64,000 nt of DNA from Methyloligella solikamskensis (GTDB lineage Bacteria > Pseudomonadota > Alphaproteobacteria > Rhizobiales > Methyloligellaceae), in NCBI RefSeq assembly GCF_042676065.1, contig NZ_JBHTJO010000001.1, positions 1,178,001 to 1,242,000 of the forward strand, read 5' to 3'. The notes under the pieces are model-generated. The model was not told the origin of the DNA. It worked only from the letters and a program-made list of their open reading frames with translations, and did not search any database. How positions within the stretch are numbered: position 1 is the stretch's first letter; each line of letters begins with the position of its first letter. The position numbers were made by a program, and so were the translations under genes. Shown in pieces: positions 47,158 through 55,539 of the stretch.

Positions 47158-47280
47158 CGAAGCTTTAAGGGTTCCTCGGCGCGCCCAAAATTCCATGCTA
47201 TATGAAGGCGGTGGGCACATTGTAGCCTACCGCCGAGACGGAAACGAAATCCCAAAGACGAGCCTAAGGCAAGACGGGGA

Positions 47281-47850
47281 ATGGACGAAAAGGTCAAGGC
47301 GATCGCACGGCCGGCGGCCAGCCGCTCTTTGCGGGAGGCGATCGGTCAGGCACGGATCGAAGAAGCGGAGCGCATCAGCGAGTCGGCCGATTGGCGCGAC
47401 AGCGAGATCGCGCGGCTGGAGATCCTAAAGGTCGAGCTGGAAGACGTGTTCGCCCAGGTGCCCCAGAGCGACGATCGTTTCGAGCTCGTGCTGGTGCCGA
47501 GCCGGCCCGCGCGTCTTTGGATCGATCTCTTCACCTATGCGGTGGTGGGCGATGGCGACGGGGATTATCTACTCGTGCGCAGCAGCGATGCCGGGCGGCG
47601 GACGCTTTTTTCTTCCGCCAGCGCGGCGGCCATGGCCGACCGGATCACCCGCTACATGGCCCATGAGATCGTGCGAAGGGAGCGCCAGGAAGCGGCGCTC
47701 TTGGAGCCCATCGTGCGGCCGGACTATCAGTATCAGGACGAACCGGAAGAGGGTGGCCCGCGGGTCGGGCTGATCGTCGCTGCGTTCCTGATCGGCATTC
47801 TTGCAGGCGCCGGCGGGCTGCTCGCCGCAGTCTGGCTCAGCATCCCGTAG
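47281..47850 (+). CDS. Tail-anchored membrane protein of unknown function, 189 aa
   Basis: The C-terminal 25 residues are a single membrane helix (VGLIVAAFLIGILAGAGGLL) with only SIP after it, so the ~160-residue N-terminal part should be cytoplasmic. That part is helical at first (EAERISESADWRDSEIARLE, EILKVELEDVFAQVP), then a beta-rich stretch (DRFELVLVPSRPARLWIDLF, AVVGDGDGDYLLVRSS) and a helix, with the form of an ATP-independent binding domain. It resembles short proteins in related alphaproteobacteria but has no function known to me. Converges with the phosphoesterase gene after 14 bases. Confidence 0.7.
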   Translation: MDEKVKAIARPAASRSLREAIGQARIEEAERISESADWRDSEIARLEILKVELEDVFAQVPQSDDRFELVLVPSRPARLWIDLFTYAVVGDGDGDYLLVRSSDAGRRTLFSSASAAAMADRITRYMAHEIVRRERQEAALLEPIVRPDYQYQDEPEEGGPRVGLIVAAFLIGILAGAGGLLAAVWLSIP

Positions 47851-47864
47851 CGGAAGTCAAAGTC

Positions 47865-48770
47865 CTAGCGCAGGATCAGTGTCCGCGACTCCCAGGTCCG
47901 CCCTTCCCGCGATGCGGAGCGGATTCCCATCTCACATTGCCAGCCGCTGTTGACGCGGCTGATGCAGTATTCGTTGTAGCCGGCGGCGGGCTCGCCATCG
48001 TCCATGGCTTCGGAGGCCGAGGGCACGCCGACCACGGAGCATAGCCCGGAGATGGTCTCGATCTGCTCCACGGAGCCTTCGTGATTATGGCCGTGAAGCG
48101 CGAGCTCTGCGCCGCATTCCTTCAGAATCTTCTTGATCTTCTCCCGGTCCCGCAGCGCGCGGCGCCAAGGCGCCAGGCCGGGCAGGGGCGGGTGATGGAT
48201 CAGCACCACGCGGAAGAGATCGTGCTTGCCCAGCTCGGTGAGGGCTTTCGCCAAATAGCTCCGCTGGGTGGAGCCGACGCGTCCGGCGGCCAGGAACGGC
48301 ATGGTGGGGATTGCGGAAGAGAGCGCGATCAGAGCGATGTCGCCGTAACGCCGCACGAAGGGGAAGCCTTTCGGGGGCGTGGCAAACAGCTCTTCGCCGG
48401 CCGGGTTCGCTTCCATATAGGGCGTCCAGAGACCCGTGCCGCGCTCCGGGTTCAGCCGAACATAGGCGTCATGGTTGCCGGGGATGGCGGTGACGTGGTC
48501 CGGCGGGCCCAGCTCCTCCAGCCATTGGGCGGCGCGTTTGAACTCCTCGGGCAGGCCGAGATTCACAAGATCCCCGGTGACCGCGATGTGGTCCGGGTTC
48601 CGGGCGAGCATGTCCCGAGTCAGCATGTCGAGAACCTCGCGCCGGTGCACCAGCTTTCGGCCGCGATGCCAGTTCACATAGCCGATGATCCGCTTGCTCA
48701 GCAGATCGCGGCGCCGCGCGTGCGGGATCGGGCTGAGATGGATATCGGAGAGATGGGCGAGCTTGAACAT
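47865..48770 (-). CDS. Calcineurin-like metallophosphoesterase
   Basis: 301 aa. All five family motifs can be read: DIHLS (DxH), GDLVN (GDxxN), GNHD (GNHD/E), VLIHHPP (H) and LHGHNHEG (GHxH), with the two-metal site complete. The C-terminal part (SASEAMDDGEPAAGYNEYCI) is as in Icc/CpdA-like proteins of about this length. Substrate unknown; cAMP phosphodiesterase activity is only one option. I used the ATG at 48770 just before the first motif; the frame is open to 48815. Confidence 0.9.
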   Translation of the reverse strand: MFKLAHLSDIHLSPIPHARRRDLLSKRIIGYVNWHRGRKLVHRREVLDMLTRDMLARNPDHIAVTGDLVNLGLPEEFKRAAQWLEELGPPDHVTAIPGNHDAYVRLNPERGTGLWTPYMEANPAGEELFATPPKGFPFVRRYGDIALIALSSAIPTMPFLAAGRVGSTQRSYLAKALTELGKHDLFRVVLIHHPPLPGLAPWRRALRDREKIKKILKECGAELALHGHNHEGSVEQIETISGLCSVVGVPSASEAMDDGEPAAGYNEYCISRVNSGWQCEMGIRSASREGRTWESRTLILR

Positions 48771-48895
48771 GAAGACGGTGAGCGCCGGCGTGACCTCGGA
48801 TGTGGGCGGAGACACTAACGATCAGCGCCGGTACCGCGCAATGGGCTGCAGAGGATCAACGCCTATAGGACTGGTCGCGGGCCGGGACGCGCGGG

Positions 48896-49894
48896 TCAGC
48901 GGCGGAAGTGCGATGGTGCGGCGCCGAACCTGCGCCGGAAGCAGCGATTGAAATAGGACACTTCGTTGAAGCCGCAGCCATAGGCGATGTCGCCGATCTT
49001 CAGGCTGTTGCAGCGCCGGTCGCTCAGCATGGATTTCGCGTGCTGTAGCCGAAGCTCGAGCACGCGCTCAGAGAAAGTAGTGCCGGTTTCGAAGAGGAGG
49101 TCGCGGATATAGCGGGGCGACAGACCGAGGTCTTGCGCCAACGCGGTTTCGGAGAAGCCGGGGTCGCGGCATCGCGACTTGATGCTGGCGAGGATCGCCT
49201 CAAGCCTTGCGGAACGCCTGCCGCGCGTCTTGGCAAGCTCTGCCGCTTCCCGGTTTGCGCCGAGCATCAGGGCGACGAGGTCCGTCAGAGTCTGGCCGAT
49301 ATGCTCGCTCAAAGCCGGCTCGTCTTCAAACCCTTGGGGTTCTTGCAATATCGCAAGATAGCGCTGCAACAATCGCGCCGATGGGAGGTCGGGGTCGATG
49401 GCCTTGGCTAGGAGATCGTCGGGATGCCTCACCAGTTCGCTGAGCTTCTCGCGGGGAATGACGACCGAGTGCCATGTCGTTCCCGGCTGGGCCTGGGCTA
49501 GAGCGATTTCCGTCGTGGAGAGCAGGACGGAGGCGTTGGGATCGACGGTCGCCTCCTTGCCGTTCTGACGACAGAGAATCCCGTTGGTGCCGAATGTGGT
49601 GCCGAGGAAGAACTCGTCCCGCCCGTCGGTCAGGATGTTCTTCCTGCTCCGCGCCATCTCCGTCAGCGTGCCGCCGAACTCGCCCATCTCGACATCCCCG
49701 AAGCGGGCGAAGCTGACCGAGGCGGAGAAGGGGAGATCGTCGGCGTAGGAGACCGCGAGGGAACCGTAGAGCTCTTCGCCCATCTCCTGCCAGAGACGCG
49801 CCCGCTCCCGATTGTCGAGATGGGACGGAAAGGCATCGGAAGAGAACGCGAAGCGGTTAGGAGGACTTCCCTTCGGCCGCTCCGAATTGCTCAT
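48896..49894 (-). CDS. AraC-family transcriptional regulator
   Basis: 332 aa. The N-terminal ~220 residues resemble the AraC_binding_2 cupin-like domain (LLSTTEIALAQAQPGTTWHS). The C-terminal ~100 residues form two helix-turn-helix motifs: FSETALAQDLGLSPRYIRDLL and IGDIAYGCGFNEVSYFNRCF, followed by the family end FRRRFGAAPSHFRR. It is divergent from the YadA-like adhesin gene across 236 bp that hold two palindromes, so it probably controls that gene and perhaps itself. The ligand is unknown. Confidence 0.92.
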   Translation of the reverse strand: MSNSERPKGSPPNRFAFSSDAFPSHLDNRERARLWQEMGEELYGSLAVSYADDLPFSASVSFARFGDVEMGEFGGTLTEMARSRKNILTDGRDEFFLGTTFGTNGILCRQNGKEATVDPNASVLLSTTEIALAQAQPGTTWHSVVIPREKLSELVRHPDDLLAKAIDPDLPSARLLQRYLAILQEPQGFEDEPALSEHIGQTLTDLVALMLGANREAAELAKTRGRRSARLEAILASIKSRCRDPGFSETALAQDLGLSPRYIRDLLFETGTTFSERVLELRLQHAKSMLSDRRCNSLKIGDIAYGCGFNEVSYFNRCFRRRFGAAPSHFRR

Positions 49895-49916
49895 GACGTT
49901 CCCCCCAAGAAGATCG

Positions 49917-49949
49917 AAGTCGACTTTTCAGAAGACTTTCGCTCGAAAG
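49917..49949. promoter_or_regulatory. Two palindromes in the AraC/adhesin divergent region
   Basis: AAGTCGACTT (49917-49926) and CTTTCG-ct-CGAAAG (49936-49949) lie 23-55 bases upstream of the AraC start and about 180 bases upstream of the adhesin. They are candidate operators, but AraC proteins usually prefer direct repeats, so another regulator is possible. Confidence 0.35.
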
Positions 49950-50130
49950 GATAGAGGCATGTGTTTAGTGCCGTAAAGTCCAAATTGTGTCCCCTTCGCA
50001 ACAGCTTAGATGCAAAGGTTGATGTGTTCCGTATGGGTCAATTCGAGTTCCTCTTTGGACAAGCGCCGCAATGCGTTCCCCGCATACCGTTCGATGACTT
50101 GAGGGCTACAGCGTATCGAAGGGGAATAGA

Positions 50131-51327
50131 ATGCCGGGGGCGAAAAAGGGAAAGCCGTGGTTGAACGGCGCGGTGAAAGGGGCACTGACGCTGGGTGTCG
50201 GCGTGGTGCTGGTTGCCGGTCTTCCGGCTGACAAGGCGCAGGCGGTGGAGTGCGAGAACTCCGGTGCGGGTGGTCCGGGGCCTGCCGGCGACGACGGCGG
50301 TGTCATCAACAACACGGCTTGCGGTGCGGGCGCCGATGCATCGGGTCTCGGCGGTGCGAACACCGCGGTGGGCAGCGGCGCCAATGCCAGCGGCACCGAC
50401 GGCGCCTTGAACACGGCGACGGGGTCGGATTCCAATGCGAGCGGGGCGGGGAGTGCCAACGTCGCCCTCGGCCAGAGTGCGCAATCCGCGGGGGCGACCA
50501 GCAACAACGTTGCACTGGGAAACTCGGCCGATGCGGCGGGGGATGGCGGAAGCAATATAGCGCTCGGCGTCGGTGCCGGGGCCAGCGGTGCCTTCACCAG
50601 CAATATCGCAATCGGCAACTTCGCCCAGTCTAGCGACAACGCTATCGCTTTAGGGGCAGGATCGAATGCGACCGGTGCGCTGGCAGTCGGTTTTTTGACC
50701 GCCTCGGCGAATGGCGGTGCGGCTATCGGCAACTTCTCGACCGCCACCGGTGTCGAGAGCACCGCTATCGGTCCACGGGCGAGCGCAACCGCCCAAAACA
50801 GTGTCGCGGTGGGCGCAGGTGCGAGCGCGACCCACACCAATGCCGCCGCGTTCGGTGCAGGCGCCACGACTACGCGAGCCAATCAGCAGGTGTTTGGCAC
50901 CGCGAGCAACACCTACACCATGCCGGGTCTGACCTCGTCCGCAAGCCGATCGGCACAAGGGTCGCCGACCCACCTAGTCACCTCGAACGCGGCCGGCGAT
51001 CTCGCCGCCTATACGCCGACCGAACTCGGTCTCGCCACGGGGGCCGATCTGGTGCAGCTGCGCGAGCGCGATGACGAGCTTACGGAAGGCATCGCTGTCG
51101 TGGCGTCTCTCGCGCAGCCGATCATGCTGCCCGGCCAAAGCTTCGTTATGCGTGCCGGCTGGGGCCAGTTCGACGATGCGAGCGCGCTCGGCTTCACAGC
51201 GGCAGGGATCATCGCCAAGGATGTACTGCGGCCGGGAGCCGGAACGCTCGTTCTGGATGGTGGTCTGGGTGTCGGCACCGGTGAGGGGCAGGTCTCGGGG
51301 CGGGCAGGCATGTCGTTCGGCTGGTAG
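50131..51327 (+). CDS. YadA-like surface protein (trimeric autotransporter adhesin type)
   Basis: 398 aa. An extended signal peptide (residues 1-38, cut after AQA) is followed by a Cys-bracketed cap (AVECENSG ... NNTACG). Residues 60-275 are YadA-head-type repeats with the 14-residue N-x-V-A-x-G-x-x-A-x-A-x-G rhythm (SANVALGQSAQSAG, NSVAVGAGASATHT), which fold as a left-handed beta roll. A short LRERDDELTEGIAVVASLAQ helix, like the stalk-anchor coil, leads into a four-strand anchor (about 325-398) ending in SFGW. The design fits type Vc secretion, in which the C-terminal strands of three chains make one barrel. Ribosome site GAAGGGGAATAGA. Adhesion is the inferred role. Confidence 0.85.
   Translation: MPGAKKGKPWLNGAVKGALTLGVGVVLVAGLPADKAQAVECENSGAGGPGPAGDDGGVINNTACGAGADASGLGGANTAVGSGANASGTDGALNTATGSDSNASGAGSANVALGQSAQSAGATSNNVALGNSADAAGDGGSNIALGVGAGASGAFTSNIAIGNFAQSSDNAIALGAGSNATGALAVGFLTASANGGAAIGNFSTATGVESTAIGPRASATAQNSVAVGAGASATHTNAAAFGAGATTTRANQQVFGTASNTYTMPGLTSSASRSAQGSPTHLVTSNAAGDLAAYTPTELGLATGADLVQLRERDDELTEGIAVVASLAQPIMLPGQSFVMRAGWGQFDDASALGFTAAGIIAKDVLRPGAGTLVLDGGLGVGTGEGQVSGRAGMSFGW
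50306..50900 (+). repeat. YadA-head-type tandem repeats in the adhesin gene
   Basis: About fifteen degenerate 42-bp units encode 14-residue motifs built on AxG and NxVAxG. The DNA units have drifted, so the copy number is probably stable. Confidence 0.7.
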
Positions 51328-51336
51328 GACATACCC

Positions 51337-51852
51337 ATGATTTGGCGCGGCTTAGCCTTCGCTGTCTGTCTGAGCCTTCTTGCATGCTTGCCGGCCGGCT
51401 CTGCTCGCTCGACGCCGAGAGTGGTGATGCCCGGGCCGGAGAAGATCGTGCTGCTTGTTCGGAACAGTCTCATTGCGCTTCATCAGGCGATACAGACCGG
51501 CAACTTCACAGTGCTCCGGGATCTTGGCGCGCCGGGGTTTCGGGAGGCGAATAGTGCGGCGAAGCTTTCGGCCAGCTTCGCCGATCTGAGCTCCAAGAAG
51601 ATCAATCTGGGGGCGACGGCGGTACTCGTGCCGGAGCTGACCCAACCGCCCTCTATCGACGAGGGAAAGGGAATGCTGCATCTGCAGGGCCGCTTCCCAG
51701 GCGACGAGATGCAGATCGATTTCGAATTGCTTTTCCAGGCCATCGATGGGCAATGGCGGCTTTTCGGCCTGTCGGTGCAGCCGAGCGCCGGCTCCCACCC
51801 GCCCATCGCATCGCCGGCGCCAGGCTCGACGGCTCTAAAGGAAACGGAATAG
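51337..51852 (+). CDS. Small secreted protein between two surface proteins, unknown
   Basis: 171 aa. Signal peptide at residues 1-23; the sequence LSLLAC (Cys17) could be a lipobox, though LPAGSARS also reads as a normal cleavage site. The mature part has an NTF2/SnoaL-like pattern: a helix IVLLVRNSLIALHQAIQTGN, then strands GMLHLQGRFPGDEMQIDFEL and GQWRLFGLSVQPS, and a Pro/Ser tail. It begins ten bases after the adhesin gene with AGGACAT before the ATG, so it is co-transcribed with it. It may be a periplasmic helper of the adhesin, such as SadB-like lipoproteins that assist trimeric autotransporters; this is an inference from position. Confidence 0.7.
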   Translation: MIWRGLAFAVCLSLLACLPAGSARSTPRVVMPGPEKIVLLVRNSLIALHQAIQTGNFTVLRDLGAPGFREANSAAKLSASFADLSSKKINLGATAVLVPELTQPPSIDEGKGMLHLQGRFPGDEMQIDFELLFQAIDGQWRLFGLSVQPSAGSHPPIASPAPGSTALKETE

Positions 51853-52245
51853 GAGGCGCGTTCCGATAGCGGCTGCGGGAAACGGAGCCCGATACGGCCG
51901 GCTCGCTTGGCCGAGCTACACGTTTGGCGAGTTTCCCAGCGATTTGTGATCTGGCGTTGTGCATCTCCATGCCAGTGTTGCGTTTGTGCACTAGTTGGCC
52001 GTGCCCCGAGACCGTAGCGTGTCGGATTATTCCTTCGGATTTCTTATTCGCACTGCATATACGGACTGCTGATTTCGGGGGCTGGGGCCCATGCAGGGAA
52101 AGAGAGCGAGACCGCGACGGCGGAAATCGTCGCGCCGAGCTGAAAACAGGTTGAGCGGTCAGGCGCGATACATCGCATATGCGCCGACCGGCGGGCGCTG
52201 CTGGCAGGGACGGCGCTCGTCACAACGCTTCTCCTTGTTCCGGTC
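51853..52245. other. Region before the autotransporter, with its signal peptide frame
   Basis: The first 240 bases hold no gene I can support. An ATG at 52091 opens a short basic frame, and from 52144 the autotransporter's own frame is already open and encodes the signal peptide RRALLAGTALVTTLLLVPVV ... AHA, but it contains no ATG, GTG or TTG before 52246. Confidence 0.5.
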
Positions 52246-54945
52246 GTGGCGCCGACGCCGGCCCATGCAGTCCGCACCTGCTCCCCGGGAGACGCAGGTG
52301 TTAGTGCGGTTCCGGGGCCGATCGATATCAATACCGCTGCCGAGGCGATCGATTGCGAGAACGTCTTCGATCGCAACAATTCCGGCGATCCGGTCATCGA
52401 CCTGCAGACCTATGGCGGCGGTCACCCGATCACCTTGGACAATAGCGGCGACCTCACATCGCCCGACGACCGCGGCATCCGCGCCTATTCGCGCGGTTCC
52501 AACAGCGCCGTCAGCGTCACCAACACGGGCGATATAGATAGCGATAGAACCGCGATCTACGCGCGTACATCCGGCACCAACAGCACGCTTTACGTTTCCA
52601 ACTCCGGCCATCTGACAGTCGGGTATTCAGGCATCTGGGCCGTGACCGGCGTTGGCGGAGCGGACGGGGGCTCTATCACCGTCATCAACACCGGGGACAT
52701 GGATCTGGAAAGCCCCGGCGTAGCGCTCGATGCGAACAGCTACGGTACGGGAAGCACGATTTCCATCACCAATAGCGGCGCGATTGCGGGCGCGCGCTAC
52801 GGGGTCAATGCCAGGGCCACGGGCGACGACGCTGCAATCGACATCACCAATAGCGGCGAGCTTCGTGCCGTAAACGATGCTGCGAATCTCAACTTCCGTG
52901 CGTTCGGCATCGACGCGAATGCGTATGGTGAGGGCAGCGGCATCGATATCGTCAACAGCGGCGATATCCGGGCGAGCGGCCCTGAGGGCTACGCCTACGG
53001 CATTAATGCCGAGAGCCGTGATAACGACAGTGCGGTCCACATCACCAACAGCGCCTCGATCCAGGCGAGCGCGCCCGATGGCGAGGCCAGAGGCATCAAT
53101 GCCGAGACGGACGGCGATCGCAGCTCCATCGAGATGGTGAACGACGGCGACATCGACGCCAGCGCAGACGATTATGCGACCGGCCTGTATGCGCGCTCGA
53201 CGGGGAACGAGAGCGAGATCACGATCACGAATAGCGGCAATGTCCGCGCGAGCACGTCGTCGACCGATTATTACGCGACCGGTATCTTTGCGTATACGAC
53301 CGGCACGAACAGCTCCATCACGATCGAGAATTCCGGCTCCGTGTACGCTGAGGGCATGTTGAGCACGGGCATCTATGTCTATAGCCAGTCCGCCAATCCG
53401 ACGACGATCACCAACACCGGCGAGATCGGCGCCTCATCCAATCTCGCTATCGACGTCTACGGCCAGGGCACGTCCGACATCTACAACGCCGGCACAATCA
53501 CCGGTTACATGAAGCTCACGGACCAGCGCGACCGGTTCTTCAACCAGACGGGTGGCCTGTTCGAAGCGAAGGAGACGAGTCTCTTCGGGGAGGGCGACGA
53601 CCTGTTCCGCAACGAGGCCGGCGGCACGGTGCATGTGGACGGCAATGCGTCCTTCGAAGATCTCGAGCGGTTCGAGAACCGGGGTCTGATCTCGCTGGCG
53701 GACGGGCAGGCCGGCGACAGCTTCACAATCTCCAACACGCCGGGCGGAATGGATACGAGCTTCGTGGGCTCGGGCAACTCTACCCTGGCGGTCGATGCCG
53801 TCCTGGCCGGGCCGGGCAACTCTTCGTCCGACAGCTTGACCATCGAGGGCAGCGCCACGGGCGTCACCACGCTCCAGGTCAACAATCTCAATCCCGGGCT
53901 GGGCGTGTTCAACGGGTCTGGCTTGCGCATCGTGACCGCGACCGGTCCTACGCCAAACCCGAACGCGTTCCAGCTCGACCAGCCCGTCGATGCCGGTTTC
54001 TTCAACTACGACCTGTTCTTCACGCCCACGGGGGCAGCCTATGGACCCGGCGTGCCATCCTATATCGGTGGGGCCGAGCCCCACTACGAGCCTGCGTCCT
54101 CAGTGACGCCGGCGGTCTGGGTGAAAGGCTCCGGCGGCTGGCTCGACCGGGACGACAGCGTGCAGACGACCGCCTATGGCCGCGGTGTGAGCTTCAACCT
54201 CGACCGGGATCTCGAGACAATCGACTTCCAGACGGGCCTCGACATGGGCAAGCGGGATCTTTGGTCGCCGGGGGACGCGCTGGTGTTTGGCGTGCTGGGC
54301 GGCTTCGTGAGCGCCAATCTCGACTACGACTCCCTGGCGCGCCGGTTCAATTTCAGCGGCGGCCAGATCGGCGCCTACGCCACCTATCTCAATGGCGGGC
54401 TGTTCGTCGACACGCTGGCCAATCTTCATCTCTATGAGCTGGAGGCCGGCGGGAATGCCGGCTTCCCCGACTCGCTCGACGCCAACACGTTCGGTCTGCG
54501 CTCCGATGCGGGCTATCGCTTCGGATCATTCTCGGGTGGCGCGTTCATCGAGCCGCTTGCCACGTTGGAGGTGACCTGGGCCGATATCGACGGGTTCTCG
54601 GTGGGCGGGAACTCGATCTCCTTCGACGACGACCCGAATGTCCGGGGGCGTCTTGGCTTGCGGACCGGCACCACTATGGAGGCCTGGGAAGGGACGCTGA
54701 TGGAGCCCTTCGTGACCGGCAGTCTGTGGGGCAATCTCTCCGGCGACAATCAGGCCACCCTGGTCTCGAGCGGCACCACTTTCACCTTCCAGGACGATCT
54801 GCAGGATGTCTGGGGTGAGGTTTCGGCGGGAGTGAACTTCTTCAACTTCTCCGAGACCACGACCGTGTTCGCCAAGGCTGACGTCACCTTCGGCGACGAT
54901 ATCTCCGGCATCGGCGGCAAGGCCGGCATGCGTGTCGCCTGGTAG
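52246..54945 (+). CDS. Classical autotransporter (type Va) with beta-helix passenger; 5' end disrupted or unclear
   Basis: 899 aa from the GTG at 52246, but that start falls inside the signal peptide whose frame continues back to a TGA at 52141 (see findings). Passenger: residues 1-590, built largely of ~28-residue repeats with NSG turns (ITNSGDIRAS-type), predicted right-handed beta helix; the cap has two cysteines (RTCSPG ... IDCENVF). Linker and conserved pre-barrel region: 590-620. Autotransporter barrel: about 620-899, from PAVWVKGSGGWLDRDDS to GIGGKAGMRVAW, with the final aromatic Trp that BAM recognises. It is thus an outer-membrane protein exposing its passenger. Adhesion or aggregation is likely; no protease motif is visible. 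It lies 393 bases downstream of the small secreted protein. Confidence 0.82.
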   Translation: MAPTPAHAVRTCSPGDAGVSAVPGPIDINTAAEAIDCENVFDRNNSGDPVIDLQTYGGGHPITLDNSGDLTSPDDRGIRAYSRGSNSAVSVTNTGDIDSDRTAIYARTSGTNSTLYVSNSGHLTVGYSGIWAVTGVGGADGGSITVINTGDMDLESPGVALDANSYGTGSTISITNSGAIAGARYGVNARATGDDAAIDITNSGELRAVNDAANLNFRAFGIDANAYGEGSGIDIVNSGDIRASGPEGYAYGINAESRDNDSAVHITNSASIQASAPDGEARGINAETDGDRSSIEMVNDGDIDASADDYATGLYARSTGNESEITITNSGNVRASTSSTDYYATGIFAYTTGTNSSITIENSGSVYAEGMLSTGIYVYSQSANPTTITNTGEIGASSNLAIDVYGQGTSDIYNAGTITGYMKLTDQRDRFFNQTGGLFEAKETSLFGEGDDLFRNEAGGTVHVDGNASFEDLERFENRGLISLADGQAGDSFTISNTPGGMDTSFVGSGNSTLAVDAVLAGPGNSSSDSLTIEGSATGVTTLQVNNLNPGLGVFNGSGLRIVTATGPTPNPNAFQLDQPVDAGFFNYDLFFTPTGAAYGPGVPSYIGGAEPHYEPASSVTPAVWVKGSGGWLDRDDSVQTTAYGRGVSFNLDRDLETIDFQTGLDMGKRDLWSPGDALVFGVLGGFVSANLDYDSLARRFNFSGGQIGAYATYLNGGLFVDTLANLHLYELEAGGNAGFPDSLDANTFGLRSDAGYRFGSFSGGAFIEPLATLEVTWADIDGFSVGGNSISFDDDPNVRGRLGLRTGTTMEAWEGTLMEPFVTGSLWGNLSGDNQATLVSSGTTFTFQDDLQDVWGEVSAGVNFFNFSETTTVFAKADVTFGDDISGIGGKAGMRVAW
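52430..53500 (+). repeat. Beta-helix repeats of the autotransporter passenger
   Basis: About 13 degenerate units, roughly 28 residues (84 bp) each, share the plan G-I-x-A ... G-x-x-S-x-I-x-I-x-N-S-G-x-I. The NSG turn is encoded mostly by AAYAGCGGC, so recombination between units is possible. Confidence 0.75.
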
Positions 54946-55046
54946 GCTAGATCGCCCCCTCACGTGCGGGAGGCTCGACGCCAGAAGGCGAATGGCAGTA
55001 GACAGGCGGTGCGATCCCGAACCGCCTACGGAAGGCCATCCCTTAC

Positions 55047-55529
55047 ATGCGCGCTAGACTGACCGCCTGGCGGAACAAGATCATGCTCGCGGTGCTGCGG
55101 CGCTATTGGCGGGTGCAGCGGGGCATGACGCTCGGCGCCCAAGGTGTGGTGATCGACGCGGAGAACCGGGTGCTGCTCATCAAGCATACCTATCGGCCGG
55201 GCTGGTGCTTTCCCGGCGGCGGCGTGGAGGCGGGCGAAAGCTTCGAGGACGCGCTGACCCGCGAGGTGCATGAGGAGGTGGGCGTGACGTTGACGGGGCC
55301 TGTCACCTTGCACGGGATCTTCACGAACTTCGCCGCGGTGAAGCGGGATCACATCGCCGTCTTCGTGGTGCGGGACTGGACGCGGGACGGCGACTATCAC
55401 AGGCCGCGGGAGATCGCGGAGTCGGGGTTCTTCGCGCTCGATTGGCTTCCTGCGGACATCGATACGGGGACAGCGAACCGGCTACGCGAGATCTTCGAGG
55501 GCGCGCCGGTAATGGCGTCCTGGACGTAG
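55047..55529 (+). CDS. NUDIX hydrolase
   Basis: 160 aa. The Nudix box is complete and exact (Gx5Ex7REVxEEVGV: Gly58, Glu64, Arg72-Glu73, Glu76-Glu77, Gly79) with the loop GWCFPGGGVEAGESFEDAL. The strand before it (AQGVVIDAENRVLLIKHTY) and the following FTNFAAVKRDHIAVFVVRDW are typical. The N-terminal 25 residues are basic and amphipathic and may touch a membrane or nucleic acid. Hydrolyses a nucleoside diphosphate linked to another moiety; the substrate is unknown. It converges with the glutathione reductase gene. Confidence 0.92.
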   Translation: MRARLTAWRNKIMLAVLRRYWRVQRGMTLGAQGVVIDAENRVLLIKHTYRPGWCFPGGGVEAGESFEDALTREVHEEVGVTLTGPVTLHGIFTNFAAVKRDHIAVFVVRDWTRDGDYHRPREIAESGFFALDWLPADIDTGTANRLREIFEGAPVMASWT

Positions 55530-55539
55530 ACTAGCGCTA

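Noticed and set aside
50306..53500. Repeats that might be read as a CRISPR array
   Set aside because: The repeats are in frame, code for regular protein motifs, are degenerate and have no unique spacers of constant length.
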